Below are positions 1-9,485 of a stretch of DNA of 64,000 nt, piece after piece. The notes below the pieces were generated by a model. That model worked only from the letters and a program-made list of their open reading frames with translations. It did no database searches and had not been told where the DNA came from. Each line of letters opens with the position of its first letter. Positions within the stretch are counted from its first letter, which is position 1. This DNA is from SLJN01 sp964505385 (lineage in GTDB: Bacteria > Bacteroidota > Rhodothermia > Balneolales > Natronogracilivirgulaceae), in the NCBI GenBank assembly GCA_964505385.1, contig CAZDIA010000011.1, positions 1-64,000 of the forward strand, read 5' to 3'. Position numbers and translations under genes: made by a program.

Positions 1-18
1 TTCCCATCCCCCATCCCC

Positions 19-55
19 AAGGCTCTGTTGACAACCGTCAGCAGAGCCTTTTTTT
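19..55 (+). terminator. Intrinsic terminator of an upstream gene
   Basis: A 14-bp stem (19-32 with 37-50, one G-T wobble) around an AACC loop is followed by a run of seven T on the plus strand. It should end a plus-strand transcript whose gene lies left of the window. The opposite strand has no T tract, so it is directional. Confidence 0.85.
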
Positions 56-339
56 GTGGTCTAGCGAGTGGTCAGCTTCACAGATATATCTCAAATCGCC
101 CTATTCTTTCAAGCCTAATAACAGCATATATTAGTTTTAAAATTTTATTTAAAATCATCTGTAATTCATATAAAATTTGAAAATTAGACGATCAACGTCC
201 ACTTCGTATTAAGCACAATAAGAAGAGTTATTTGTTTCCTTTGTGCTGAATTAAAATCTTACTTATTTCTTATCTTTAGTTTCTGATATTAGGTTTCAGA
301 GAAGAATTAGTTATTAACAAATAAAAATTAAAAGTATTT
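56..339. other. AT-rich leader region upstream of fumC
   Basis: No gene is visible here. The stretch between the terminator and fumC is AT-rich. TATCTTTA at 271-278 is one base off the Bacteroidota -7 element TAnnTTTG, but no TTG -33 element stands at the expected distance. It is only a weak fumC promoter candidate, and no strong Shine-Dalgarno site precedes the ATG. Confidence 0.35.
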
Positions 340-1740
340 ATGAGTAATAAATTTAGAACCGAAAAAGATTCAATGGGCGAAGTAAAAGTGCCGGCAGATG
401 CATATTACGGTGCTCAAACCCAACGTGCAGTTGAAAATTTTCCAATCAGTGATCTGCGGTTTGATCGAAAATTTATACAGGCTTTGGGAATTGTTAAGCA
501 GGCTGCAGCGGAAGTTAACAGTGGCCTTAATCTGATCCCGGATCAAGTGGGAGTGCTGATTTCTGAGGCTGCAGAAGAAATCAGAGAGGGAAAATGGGAT
601 GAACATTTCCCCGTAGATATATTTCAGACCGGTTCCGGTACTTCAAGCAATATGAATGCCAATGAAGTGATTGCTAATCGCGCAAATGAGTTGGCAAAGG
701 AGAAAAATATTGATGCTTCCATCCATCCTAATGATCATGTAAACTTTGGGCAAAGTTCTAATGATGTAATTCCTACTGCGCTACGCATTTCTGCAATGAT
801 AAATGTATCAGAAAATCTTAAGCCGGCTCTAAATGATTTAATTGAAGCATTTAAAAAACAAGCTGATGAATATGACAACGTAGCCAAAACAGGACGTACG
901 CATTTAATGGATGCCATGCCATTGACTATCAGTCAACAATTTGGTGGATATGTCCGGCAGCTGAAGTTAGGCATTCAGAGACTGGAAGCAGCTGAAGATC
1001 GAATGAAGGAGTTGCCTCAAGGTGGTACTGCAGTAGGTACCGGTATCAACACTCATCCGGAATTCGGAAGCAGATTTGCAGAAAAGGTTTCAGAGTTGAG
1101 TGGATTGAAATTTATTGAAGCTATAGATCATTTCGAAGCCCAGGCTACGGTAGATGCACCTGTAGAGTTAAGCGGCCAACTTAAAACTATAGCAGCGGGG
1201 ATTATGAAAATGGCTAATGATCTGCGGTGGATGAATTCCGGCCCTAACAGCGGGTTAGGTGAAGTTCAACTTGCTGCATTACAACCGGGATCTTCAATAA
1301 TGCCGGGCAAAGTTAATCCGGTTATAGAAGAGTCGGTGGCTATGGTCTGTGCACAGGTAATTGGTAATGATTCAGCAGTTATGATCGGTGGACAGTCCGG
1401 AAATTTTGAGTTAAATGTAATGTTACCCGTTGTGGGTTACAACTTGAATCAAAGTATATCGCTGCTGGCCTCAGCTGCCAGGAATTTTGCTGAAAAATCG
1501 GTAATTCGACTTGAAGTTAAATCAGATAATATCAAAGATAAGATTGATAAGAATCCGATTTTAGTTACAGCACTAAATCCGCTTATTGGGTATGACTTGG
1601 CTGCTAAAATTGCTAAGAAGGCTTTTCAAGAGGGCCGGCCGCTCAAAGAGGTTGCCAAAGAAATGACAGATTTAAGCGATGATGAGTTAGAACAGGCGCT
1701 GGATCCGATCAAAATGACCAGAGGTGGTTTTACCGAGTAA
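340..1740 (+). CDS. fumC: Class II fumarate hydratase
   Basis: Interconverts fumarate and (S)-malate in the TCA cycle in the cytoplasm. The 466-residue length is usual for iron-independent class II fumarases. The superfamily signature GSSIMPGKVNP is present with the catalytic serine at about residue 318. The GRTHLMDAMPLT segment carries the active-site histidine at residue 188. The FQTGSGTSSNMN segment near residue 95 is the conserved substrate-binding loop. Aspartate ammonia-lyase is the main alternative, but the sequence reads as FumC throughout. It appears monocistronic, between an upstream terminator and a hairpin terminator shared with convergent ctaB. Confidence 0.96.
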   Translation: MSNKFRTEKDSMGEVKVPADAYYGAQTQRAVENFPISDLRFDRKFIQALGIVKQAAAEVNSGLNLIPDQVGVLISEAAEEIREGKWDEHFPVDIFQTGSGTSSNMNANEVIANRANELAKEKNIDASIHPNDHVNFGQSSNDVIPTALRISAMINVSENLKPALNDLIEAFKKQADEYDNVAKTGRTHLMDAMPLTISQQFGGYVRQLKLGIQRLEAAEDRMKELPQGGTAVGTGINTHPEFGSRFAEKVSELSGLKFIEAIDHFEAQATVDAPVELSGQLKTIAAGIMKMANDLRWMNSGPNSGLGEVQLAALQPGSSIMPGKVNPVIEESVAMVCAQVIGNDSAVMIGGQSGNFELNVMLPVVGYNLNQSISLLASAARNFAEKSVIRLEVKSDNIKDKIDKNPILVTALNPLIGYDLAAKIAKKAFQEGRPLKEVAKEMTDLSDDELEQALDPIKMTRGGFTE

Positions 1741-1750
1741 CATATCTTGA

Positions 1751-1784
1751 AAAAGACTGCGGGTAAATTACCCGCAGCTTTTAT
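1751..1784. terminator. Bidirectional terminator between fumC and ctaB
   Basis: Arms 1757-1766 and 1768-1777 can form a GC-rich stem. An A run lies on the left and CTTTTAT on the right, so both strands have a T tract after the hairpin. It sits between the convergent ends of fumC (1740) and ctaB (1799) and can serve both. Confidence 0.85.
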
Positions 1785-1798
1785 ATTAAAAAAATTTA

Positions 1799-2716
1799 TC
1801 AGAAGAATATCATAAAGAATACTTTATCCAGTATGATAAGTACCCAAATGGCAGGCAGATAAATTAATGATCCAAACATTAGCTTTTTAGCATTAGGTTT
1901 ATCACGCTGTAACAGGAATTTTATGCCCGGCCATAAAAAGTATAATCCGCATAACAAAGCCCCAATGAGGTAGAACCAACCATTAAATCCAAGTGTATAA
2001 AGACCGATACTTACAGGAATAATCAATAAAAGGCAGAATAAGCAGGTTAAAGCTGTTTTGATACCGGTTTTATCATTTTTGGGAAGCATGAGAAAACCGG
2101 CTCGGCTATAATCTTCATTGCAAAGCCAGGCAATTGCTACCACATGAGGTACCTGCCACAGAAACACGATCCCGAAAAGAATCCACATTCCCGGTTCAGC
2201 AATAGTTCCGGAAGCGGCTGCCCAACCACCAACCGGAGGCAGTGCACCCGGTATTGCTCCAACCCATACATTGGAGAATGACAAACGCTTCATAGGCGTG
2301 TATGCTCCAAGATATAATAAAGCTGTGATAGCGGAAATCGCACCCGCTACAGGATTAACTACAAGCAGGAGGTAAAAGAGCCCGAGAAAAATCAGCCCAA
2401 GCGAGAAAACAAGCGCAAGGTGGTGAGGAATTTTATCAAGTGGCAATGGACGTTTGCCCGTTCTGACCATTAACTTGTCAAGATCACGTTCGATGTATTG
2501 ATTGTGCGCTGCAGTACCACCGGCAATGAGGGTTGTACCAATAGCAGCATGGAACAGCAGAATAAAATCAATATGACCTGCTGAGCCGAGAATAAACCCA
2601 ATAACCATACTTGCAAGAACCAGCATGGTTATCCCGGGCTTGGTAAGCTCAATATAATCCTGTATGGTTGTTGCCCGTAAGGTGTCCGATAAAGTTTGTT
2701 CCGTGGCTAATTTCAT
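1799..2716 (-). CDS. ctaB: Protoheme IX farnesyltransferase (heme O synthase)
   Basis: UbiA-family integral membrane prenyltransferase that adds a farnesyl group to heme B, giving heme O, the precursor of heme A. Of 305 residues, about nine hydrophobic spans are visible. The first Asp-rich loop has NQYIERDLDKLMVRTGKRPL near residues 72-91, the heme-O-synthase form of the DxxxD motif followed by RTxxRPL. The later loop YTPMKRLSFSNVWVG is also typical. It is divergent from ctaA across about 280 bases and close to the caa3 oxidase operon that needs its product. Confidence 0.95.
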   Translation of the reverse strand: MKLATEQTLSDTLRATTIQDYIELTKPGITMLVLASMVIGFILGSAGHIDFILLFHAAIGTTLIAGGTAAHNQYIERDLDKLMVRTGKRPLPLDKIPHHLALVFSLGLIFLGLFYLLLVVNPVAGAISAITALLYLGAYTPMKRLSFSNVWVGAIPGALPPVGGWAAASGTIAEPGMWILFGIVFLWQVPHVVAIAWLCNEDYSRAGFLMLPKNDKTGIKTALTCLFCLLLIIPVSIGLYTLGFNGWFYLIGALLCGLYFLWPGIKFLLQRDKPNAKKLMFGSLIYLPAIWVLIILDKVFFMIFF

Positions 2717-2996
2717 GGAATGAGAATAAAAACTTTTACTATTGAATAGGTGTTAATAAACCGGCCAAATTTAAAAAATACTGAATTTTTTAACATGCAA
2801 ATTCAGAAAAATATCGTTTCATATCAGAAGATTTGTAACACACCAAGCTAATCAAAAGTTTAATGTTTATTTAATGATTATTGATTAATTGTGTAACCAA
2901 TAGCAAGCCTTTAGCTTACAGGCGAGGTGCAATATGAAACCGGCAAGCGGTTTACAAATAAAATTTTATATTTCGGAAGATATTGACTAATAGGAT
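2717..2996. promoter_or_regulatory. Divergent ctaB/ctaA promoter region
   Basis: This AT-rich spacer between two divergent starts must hold promoters in both directions. TATATTTC at 2967-2974 is close to TAnnTTTG and could drive ctaA, but no convincing -33 partner is seen. No operator-like palindrome stood out. Confidence 0.4.
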
Positions 2997-3962
2997 ATGA
3001 ATATATTGAATTGGTATAGTAGTTTGAACAGGTTTCAAAAGGTATCTTTTATTACAATTTCGCTTACATTTTTTTTGATCTTTGTGGGTTCGTTTGTTCG
3101 GGCGTCCGGTGCGGGTTTAGGGTGCCCGGACTGGCCTAAATGTTTCGGAATGTGGATTCCTCCTACAACAGCTGCTGAATTACCCGCTGAATTTGATCAG
3201 TCTGCATTCAATCCGGTTCATACGTGGTCTGAATATGTAAACCGCCTCGTTGGTGTACTTGTTGGTTTCATGATTACGCTCACACTAATTTTTTCAATAT
3301 CGCATAGGAAAACAAACCCCCCTGTATTTTATGCTTCACTCGCGTCATTTGTGCTGGTGCTATTCCAGGGCTGGCTTGGCGGGCAAGTTGTTCAAGGCGG
3401 TTTAATCGACTGGATGATAACTACACATATGATTGTAGCCCTCCTGATAGTAAATGTTTTGATTTATGCTTTTTTCAAATCAAGAAGCAGACAGTTAAAA
3501 TTTAAAATAAGCCAGTTTCAAAAAAAAGGCTTATATAGCATTGCATTGATTTTACTGGGAGTTACCTTACTTCAGGTTGTACTTGGAAGTCAGGTAAGAG
3601 AAGCTCTGGAGGGAATCAGCAATGCATATCCGGATTTGGAACGGGCAGCATGGCTTACTGAAGTAGGGTTGATAGATCAGATTCATAGATCCGCATCCTG
3701 GCTGGTCATGGGATTTGGCTTCTGGTTATGGTATCGTGCAAGAAATTTTGGTGTTGCACTGCAAATTACGAGGTTAGCTATGGCTATCAATCTGCTTATT
3801 ATTTTGCAAATAATAGTGGGTACAGCTCTGGCTTACATGGGGCTTCCACCTGCATTTCAGATAGTTCACTTGCTTTTTGCCGGTTTTCTTATAGCTGCTC
3901 AGTTTTTATTGATTTTGATACTCAACCATTCCTCAAAAGCCGAGGTTTCTTTTAGAAGCTAA
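2997..3962 (+). CDS. ctaA: Heme A synthase (COX15/CtaA)
   Basis: Membrane oxidase that converts the C8 methyl of heme O to the formyl group of heme A for the caa3 oxidase. Of 321 residues, eight hydrophobic spans are expected and visible. The first periplasmic loop has the Cys pair in GCPDWPKCFG, which corresponds to the loop disulfide seen in type B/C CtaA proteins. Putative heme-ligand histidines lie in NPVHTWSEYVNR, TTHMIVAL, DQIHRSASW and QIVHLLFAG. It reads toward the ACIII/oxidase operon 366 bases downstream. Confidence 0.93.
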   Translation: MNILNWYSSLNRFQKVSFITISLTFFLIFVGSFVRASGAGLGCPDWPKCFGMWIPPTTAAELPAEFDQSAFNPVHTWSEYVNRLVGVLVGFMITLTLIFSISHRKTNPPVFYASLASFVLVLFQGWLGGQVVQGGLIDWMITTHMIVALLIVNVLIYAFFKSRSRQLKFKISQFQKKGLYSIALILLGVTLLQVVLGSQVREALEGISNAYPDLERAAWLTEVGLIDQIHRSASWLVMGFGFWLWYRARNFGVALQITRLAMAINLLIILQIIVGTALAYMGLPPAFQIVHLLFAGFLIAAQFLLILILNHSSKAEVSFRS

Positions 3963-3974
3963 GAGGCAAAACGA

Positions 3975-4009
3975 ACGACAAACGACAAACGAGTAACGTC
4001 AAAACGCAA
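3975..4009. repeat. Degenerate heptamer tandem repeat
   Basis: Two exact ACGACAA units (3975-3981 and 3982-3988) are followed by ACGAGTA, ACGTCAA and, after one extra base, ACGCAAA. The unit is roughly ACGNNNA with a seven-base period. It lies just after the ctaA stop. No function is apparent. Confidence 0.6.
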
Positions 4010-4188
4010 ATCCGAAAAGGACATCCGTTCGATAGAAAAAAATAAATTTTAGTATTGACTTATATATGCTCCTTATAATAAGTTTGAAATTTAATTTTCA
4101 CGGGGGAGGGGAGGTGCTGAATCTTTAGCTAACTGATTTTTTGTTGGTGAAATAATTCATAAATGGTGTGTTTTCAATTTACATGTAT

Positions 4189-4196
4189 TATCTTTG
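4189..4196 (+). promoter_or_regulatory. Candidate -7 element for the ACIII-caa3 operon
   Basis: TATCTTTG matches the Bacteroidota -7 consensus TAnnTTTG exactly. The sequence 13-20 bases upstream contains a TTTTC tract rather than a clean TTG. It is the best promoter candidate before actA. Confidence 0.4.
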
Positions 4197-4328
4197 TATC
4201 CTTCGCTGATGTGGGATGAGAAAAAAACAAAATTCACGTGATATTTTTTTGAACTTCTCACTTATTTCTCAGTATCATTGGCGACACAGCTGTGACAAAC
4301 CATATTTACTTAATTGTATTCATAATTT

Positions 4329-4985
4329 ATGGCTCAACTTTTTCCAAAATGGGCAGACAGAGTTCCAAAGCGATTGCAATTAGGAATCATTGTACTGATT
4401 ACCGCTATTGTATTCGGGTTTTGGTATTTCGGCTCACCAGAGTTTCTGGAGGTTGGATATGCTCCTGAACAGCCTATACCATACAGTCATGATCTTCATG
4501 CGGGCGAATTAGGAATTGACTGCCGGTATTGCCACGGTGGCACAGAAGTGTCTGCAGCGGCTGGAATACCATCTTCTCAAACATGTATGACCTGCCACGA
4601 AGCAATTGAAACCGACAATCCGGAGTTGCTAGAACCATTATTTGAAAGCTATGAAACAGGTAACCCGATTGAATGGATACGCGTACATAAACTTCCTGAG
4701 CATTCCTATTTCGACCACAGCATCCACGTAAATGCAGGAGTCGGGTGTGATACCTGTCACGGCAGAGTTGATCGCATGGAAGTGGTTATGAAAAGTGAGT
4801 CTATGAGTATGAGTTGGTGCCTGGATTGCCACAACAATCCTGAAGAAAACCTGCGTCCTGTTGAGGAAGTCACTAATCTGGGATGGGAGCCTCCTGACGA
4901 AGACTATAAAAAAGAATTTGGCGAGATGATGGTGTCCAAGCGCAACATCGTCGCCCCGGTTTATTGTAATGCTTGCCATCGATAA
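4329..4985 (+). CDS. actA: ACIII subunit ActA, pentaheme cytochrome c
   Basis: Multiheme c-type subunit of alternative complex III, the menaquinol:cytochrome c/oxidase oxidoreductase. Five CxxCH heme-binding motifs are seen at residues 65-69, 86-90, 140-144, 164-168 and 213-217, the count expected for ActA. One membrane span near residues 17-34 anchors it, with the hemes on the periplasmic side. It is the first gene of the act operon, and 32 bases separate it from actB. Small tetra/pentaheme cytochromes of other complexes are an alternative, but the six-gene context settles the call. Confidence 0.95.
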   Translation: MAQLFPKWADRVPKRLQLGIIVLITAIVFGFWYFGSPEFLEVGYAPEQPIPYSHDLHAGELGIDCRYCHGGTEVSAAAGIPSSQTCMTCHEAIETDNPELLEPLFESYETGNPIEWIRVHKLPEHSYFDHSIHVNAGVGCDTCHGRVDRMEVVMKSESMSMSWCLDCHNNPEENLRPVEEVTNLGWEPPDEDYKKEFGEMMVSKRNIVAPVYCNACHR

Positions 4986-5017
4986 TAATTTGATATTAAA
5001 CAGCTTTTGCTTCTATA

Positions 5018-8000
5018 ATGGGTAAAGAGGACCAGAAAACTTATTGGAAAAGTCTTAACGAATTAGCTCAAAACGAGGAGTACCGCAAATTTGCCGAGCG
5101 GGAGTTTCCTGAAGATGCTACCGAATTAAAAGACGGTGTATCACGTCGAAACTTCCTGCAGGTAATGGGCGCATCTATCGCTCTTGCCGGACTTGCTTCC
5201 TGCCGGAAACCGGTGGAAAAGATCCTGCCACACAGCAGGCAGCCGGAATATATGGTTACCGGAGAACCCAGCTATTATGCTACAAGTATGCCGTTTCGCG
5301 GGTATACTACCGGGCTTCTTGTTGAATCAAATGAGGGCAGGCCTACTAAGATAGAAGGTAATGAGCTTCATCCTGCAAGTGGCGGTAAAACTAATAGTCA
5401 CGCCCAGGCCGAGCTGTTAAGCATGTACGATCAGGAGCGTTCTCGTAACGTACGTCAGAATAACAGCGAGTCAACCTGGGATGATTTTGTAAGTTTTTGT
5501 AATGATCATTTTGCTGAGACTGACCGGCGTATTGCAATAATAAGTGAAGCTAACCATGGCCCCACTTTTAACAGGCTAAGGCAAGAAGCACTTGAACGAT
5601 TTCCGAATGCTGATTGGGTCACTTTTGAACCTTTCGGAGAAGAAAATGTATTGAATGGACATCAAATAGCATTCGGCAATAAATATCGTAAAACCAACCG
5701 GTTTGATCGGGCCAATGTAATTGTATCACTGGAAGATGATTTTATGCTTACCGGTGATAACAATACTCAGAATGTAAAAAGATATACCGATTCGCGGAAA
5801 GTCGAGTCTACACAAGATGAGCCTAATAGATTATATATTGTAGAAAGTAATTATTCATTAACCGGAAGTAATGCGGATCATCGTCTGCGGCTGAAGTCCT
5901 CTGATATCGAGGCTTTTACGTTTGCCCTTGCCGCCCGATTATCGCAGGACATTGGTGGCCTTGATGCTTTTTCGGGTTTTTCAAATGAATTTTCTGATCA
6001 TGAGTGGATCGGGCAGATCGCAGATGAACTGATCAACCAACAGGGAACTTCCGTTCTCACAGCCGGTGAAAGTCATTCTCCGGCAGTACATGCAGCAATT
6101 GCTGCAATTAACCTGGCTGTCGGAAATGCCGGTGAAACAGTGGAGTATCTGGAAGTCGATACAGTTGATCAGCAAGATCAGCACCAGCGTTTCCGTGAGA
6201 TTATTCAGGCGATGCAAGGCGGCGAATACGACACCGTAGTACTTCTCGGTACAAATCCGGTTTATAATAGCTACAGTGATCTTGATTTCAGTGAAGCTCT
6301 GAATCAGGTCGATACCAGCATACACCTTGGATTGCATAATGATGAAACAGCCCAAAACTGCTCATGGCATGTAAATCGGGCGCACTTTCTTGAAAGCTGG
6401 AATGACGGTCGCAGCTGGGAAGGCGAACTATCTATTGTTCAGCCGTTAATAAAACCCCTTTTCGATGGCAAAAGTGACATTGAGTTTCTGACCGCTATAG
6501 TTCATGGTGAAGATGAAAAGGGGCATGATCTCGTAAAAGAGGTTTGGGATGAAATCATAACAGATGATTTCGACAGCCAGTGGGATACCGTCCTTCATGA
6601 CGGGATTTTAGAGGATACAGGATATCCGAGACCACAGGTTTCGCTCTCTGAGGATTTTGGAAATCAGATCGAAACAGCACTGGCTGAATCATCCGTAGCT
6701 GATCAGAACGAAATTGAACTGGTGCTCCGTCCCGATCCAAAAATTGTTGATGGACGATATGCCAATAATGGCTGGCTTATGGAGCTGCCGGATCCAATGA
6801 CTAAAATTACCTGGGATAACGTAGCACTGCTTAGCCCTCAAACAGCAAGAGATCTTGGCATTTCTGACTCCCGGGATTTCGGCCAGGTAGAAGTCCCGGT
6901 ATTAAGTATTGAAACCAATGATGGTACTCTTGAACTTCCCGCATGGGTGCTGCCCGGACTTGCCGATAACAGCATTACAACCTATACAGGTTACGGCCGC
7001 GAAATCGGGAAAGTTGCCGCTGGTGTAGGTGTAAATACCTTTGCTGTTCGCAACAGTGAGTCACCGCTTGTGCATCGCAACGTGTCGGTTTCAACTACAG
7101 GTCAGAGGTATGAGATTGCCTCTACTCAGGATCACCACAGTATGGAAGGCCGCCCATTGGTAATGGAAGGTTCCATGGATAAATACCGGGAAAATCCAAC
7201 ATTTGCCGATGATATAGCCGGTATTTATGAAGGTGAAATCGATCCTGAGACCGGAAAACCCATTAACCTATACAGTGTAGATCATTTTCCGGATCATGAA
7301 CCACAATGGGGAATGACTATAGACTTAAATTCATGTATAGGTTGCGGAGTATGTACCATTGCCTGCCAGGCAGAGAATAACATTCCTGTTATTGGAAAAC
7401 GGGAAGTTCGGCGTGGCCGGGAAATGCACTGGATACGAACGGATCGCTATTTCAGCGGTGATGAGGAAGGGAACCCAAAAGTGTTGCATCAACCGGTGCC
7501 ATGTATGCACTGCGAACAGGCGCCTTGTGAGCAGGTTTGTCCGGTTGTTGCTACCACTCACAGTGATGATGGGTTGAATCAAATGACCTATAACCGGTGT
7601 ATTGGTACCCGCTATTGTTCGAATAACTGTCCATATAAAGTTCGTCGATTTAATTTCTTCAATTACGCCCGTGAATTTCTTGCAGATGGTGAGGATCCGG
7701 AAATCGTACAAATGGCGATGAACCCTGAAGTTACGATCAGGTTCCGCGGTGTAATGGAGAAGTGTACATACTGTGTGCAGCGAATCAGCAAGGCGAAGAT
7801 TCAAACAAAAAATGAAACCGGAGATTCAGTAAAGCCCCCGGATGGTATGGTTAAAACGGCATGTCAACAGGCGTGCCCTGCTGATGCTATTGAATTTGGG
7901 GATCTTACTGATTCAGAAAGCCGGGTAAGTAAGGCTAAGAAGAACGATCGTAATTATAATCTTCTTGAATATTTGAATGTAAGACCGAGAACTTCTTACC

Positions 8001-8044
8001 TGGCAAAACTTCGAAATCCGAGTAGAAATCTGGCGGAAGCCTGA
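5018..8044 (+). CDS. actB: ACIII subunit ActB, molybdopterin-like/iron-sulfur fusion
   Basis: Large periplasmic iron-sulfur subunit of alternative complex III. Residues 43-61 form a Tat-type signal (SRRNFLQVMG) ending in a possible lipobox, with Cys at residue 62. The N-terminal two thirds resemble the molybdopterin-oxidoreductase fold, which in ActB is known to lack the Mo cofactor. The C-terminal part is ferredoxin-like, with Cys clusters starting at about residues 772 (CIGCGVCTIAC), 829 (CMHCEQAPCEQVC), 861 (CIGTRYCSNNC) and 916-949 (CTYC, CQQACP), enough for the family's [4Fe-4S] and [3Fe-4S] centres. Its 1008 residues are normal for the B1-B2 fusion. Confidence 0.95.
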   Translation: MGKEDQKTYWKSLNELAQNEEYRKFAEREFPEDATELKDGVSRRNFLQVMGASIALAGLASCRKPVEKILPHSRQPEYMVTGEPSYYATSMPFRGYTTGLLVESNEGRPTKIEGNELHPASGGKTNSHAQAELLSMYDQERSRNVRQNNSESTWDDFVSFCNDHFAETDRRIAIISEANHGPTFNRLRQEALERFPNADWVTFEPFGEENVLNGHQIAFGNKYRKTNRFDRANVIVSLEDDFMLTGDNNTQNVKRYTDSRKVESTQDEPNRLYIVESNYSLTGSNADHRLRLKSSDIEAFTFALAARLSQDIGGLDAFSGFSNEFSDHEWIGQIADELINQQGTSVLTAGESHSPAVHAAIAAINLAVGNAGETVEYLEVDTVDQQDQHQRFREIIQAMQGGEYDTVVLLGTNPVYNSYSDLDFSEALNQVDTSIHLGLHNDETAQNCSWHVNRAHFLESWNDGRSWEGELSIVQPLIKPLFDGKSDIEFLTAIVHGEDEKGHDLVKEVWDEIITDDFDSQWDTVLHDGILEDTGYPRPQVSLSEDFGNQIETALAESSVADQNEIELVLRPDPKIVDGRYANNGWLMELPDPMTKITWDNVALLSPQTARDLGISDSRDFGQVEVPVLSIETNDGTLELPAWVLPGLADNSITTYTGYGREIGKVAAGVGVNTFAVRNSESPLVHRNVSVSTTGQRYEIASTQDHHSMEGRPLVMEGSMDKYRENPTFADDIAGIYEGEIDPETGKPINLYSVDHFPDHEPQWGMTIDLNSCIGCGVCTIACQAENNIPVIGKREVRRGREMHWIRTDRYFSGDEEGNPKVLHQPVPCMHCEQAPCEQVCPVVATTHSDDGLNQMTYNRCIGTRYCSNNCPYKVRRFNFFNYAREFLADGEDPEIVQMAMNPEVTIRFRGVMEKCTYCVQRISKAKIQTKNETGDSVKPPDGMVKTACQQACPADAIEFGDLTDSESRVSKAKKNDRNYNLLEYLNVRPRTSYLAKLRNPSRNLAEA

Positions 8045-8065
8045 ACGTGAAATCTATTTTCTGAA

Positions 8066-9475
8066 ATGAGTCAAAACGCTGATATAGCAGCTCAAAAACC
8101 ACTTGTAAAAGGGAATCACGACTTTAAAAGCATAACTAAGCTTGTAAGTGACATTCCACAGCAACAAACTCCAACCTGGTGGTACATCGCATTTGGAGTG
8201 GCAAATCTGCTTATGGGTTTGCTGCTGGCGATGATCATCTATCTGATTTATGAAGGTATCGGAGTTTGGGGACTTCAGCAACCTGTAGGATGGGGTTGGG
8301 CTATTATCAACTTTGTTTGGTGGGTCGGTATCGGCCACGCCGGCACGTTGATATCCGCTATACTTTTTCTCTTTCGGCAGGGTTGGCGAACGGCTATTAA
8401 CCGGTTTGCCGAAGCAATGACCATTTTCGCGGTGATGTGCGCCGGAATCTTCCCGGCGATACACGTAGGCAGGATTTGGGTGATTTACTATATATTTCCT
8501 CTGCCAAATTCCATGGCGCTTTGGCCTAACTTCAGCAGTCCGTTGCTGTGGGATGTTTTTGCAGTAGCCACCTATTTTACTGTATCCACCCTTTTCTGGT
8601 ATGTGGGTTTGGTGCCTGACCTGGCAACAATGCGCGATAAAGTTAAAAGCAAAGTTTCCAAGTTGGTTTATGGTGCCTTTGCGCTTGGATGGCGCGGAGG
8701 TAACCGGCAGTGGCAAAATTATGAAAAAGCTTACATGTTACTTGCCGGGTTAGCGACACCACTTGTACTTTCGGTTCACTCTGTTGTTTCCTTTGACTTC
8801 GCCGTATCGGTTATACCGGGATGGCACACCACTATTTTCCCACCATACTTTGTTGCCGGTGCTATTTTTTCCGGCTTTGCAATGGTATTGACATTGATGT
8901 TAATCGCCCGCAAGCTTTACAAGCTTGAAGATATCATGACCATCGACCATGTTGAAAAAATGAATATAATTATTCTTGTTACCGGTTGGATGGTGGGCTT
9001 TGCCTATATTATGGAGTTTTTTATAGCCTGGTACAGTGGTGTTGAATATGAAAAGTTTGCGTTTGTTAATCGCGCTTTCGGCCCTTATGCATGGGCGTAC
9101 TGGATAATGATGTCATGTAATGTGATAGCTCCGAACTTCTTCTGGTTTAAGAAAATGCGAAGAAGTATTGTTGTTTCATTTATTTTGTCAATTGTGGTCA
9201 ATATAGGTATGTGGTTTGAGCGGTTTGTGATTGTCGTCACCTCACTTGCTCAAGATTTTATGCCTTCATCGTGGGGTTACTTTTCACCCACATGGGTAGA
9301 TGTGCTGACTTATGTAGGAACCTTCGGTCTGTTTTTTACTTTCTTTTTACTCTTCCTGCGATTTTTACCAATGGTTGCAATATCGGAGGTTAAAGGTGTT
9401 ATGCCACAGGCTGATCCCCATAACTACCATAACGGTGAGTTTAATGACCCAAATTCTAAAGAATCTAAAGCTTGA
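8066..9475 (+). CDS. actC: ACIII subunit ActC, NrfD/PsrC-like membrane protein
   Basis: Polytopic quinol-interacting subunit of alternative complex III. The 469 residues contain about ten hydrophobic spans. NrfD/PsrC-like features include HAGTLISAILFLFRQGWR near residue 91 and SVVSFDFAVSVIPGWH near residues 236-251. In solved ACIII structures ActC carries the menaquinol site at the ActB interface. The gene begins 21 bases after actB and is followed by actD after 10 bases, so translation is probably linked. Confidence 0.94.
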   Translation: MSQNADIAAQKPLVKGNHDFKSITKLVSDIPQQQTPTWWYIAFGVANLLMGLLLAMIIYLIYEGIGVWGLQQPVGWGWAIINFVWWVGIGHAGTLISAILFLFRQGWRTAINRFAEAMTIFAVMCAGIFPAIHVGRIWVIYYIFPLPNSMALWPNFSSPLLWDVFAVATYFTVSTLFWYVGLVPDLATMRDKVKSKVSKLVYGAFALGWRGGNRQWQNYEKAYMLLAGLATPLVLSVHSVVSFDFAVSVIPGWHTTIFPPYFVAGAIFSGFAMVLTLMLIARKLYKLEDIMTIDHVEKMNIIILVTGWMVGFAYIMEFFIAWYSGVEYEKFAFVNRAFGPYAWAYWIMMSCNVIAPNFFWFKKMRRSIVVSFILSIVVNIGMWFERFVIVVTSLAQDFMPSSWGYFSPTWVDVLTYVGTFGLFFTFFLLFLRFLPMVAISEVKGVMPQADPHNYHNGEFNDPNSKESKA

Positions 9476-9485
9476 TTGTTGAAAC

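Larger units (their letters stand above)
3963..4328. other. Intergenic region upstream of the ACIII operon
   Basis: No gene is seen. The region starts with degenerate heptamer repeats (3975-4009) and carries a G-rich patch near 4099-4115. A TAnnTTTG match lies at 4189-4196. The start of actA is 130 bases beyond that, leaving a fairly long leader. No clear -33 TTG lies 19-21 bases upstream of the element. Confidence 0.5.

Noticed and set aside
4099..4115. G-rich patch before actA as a G-quadruplex
   Set aside because: Too few separate G runs of three or more for a stable structure.
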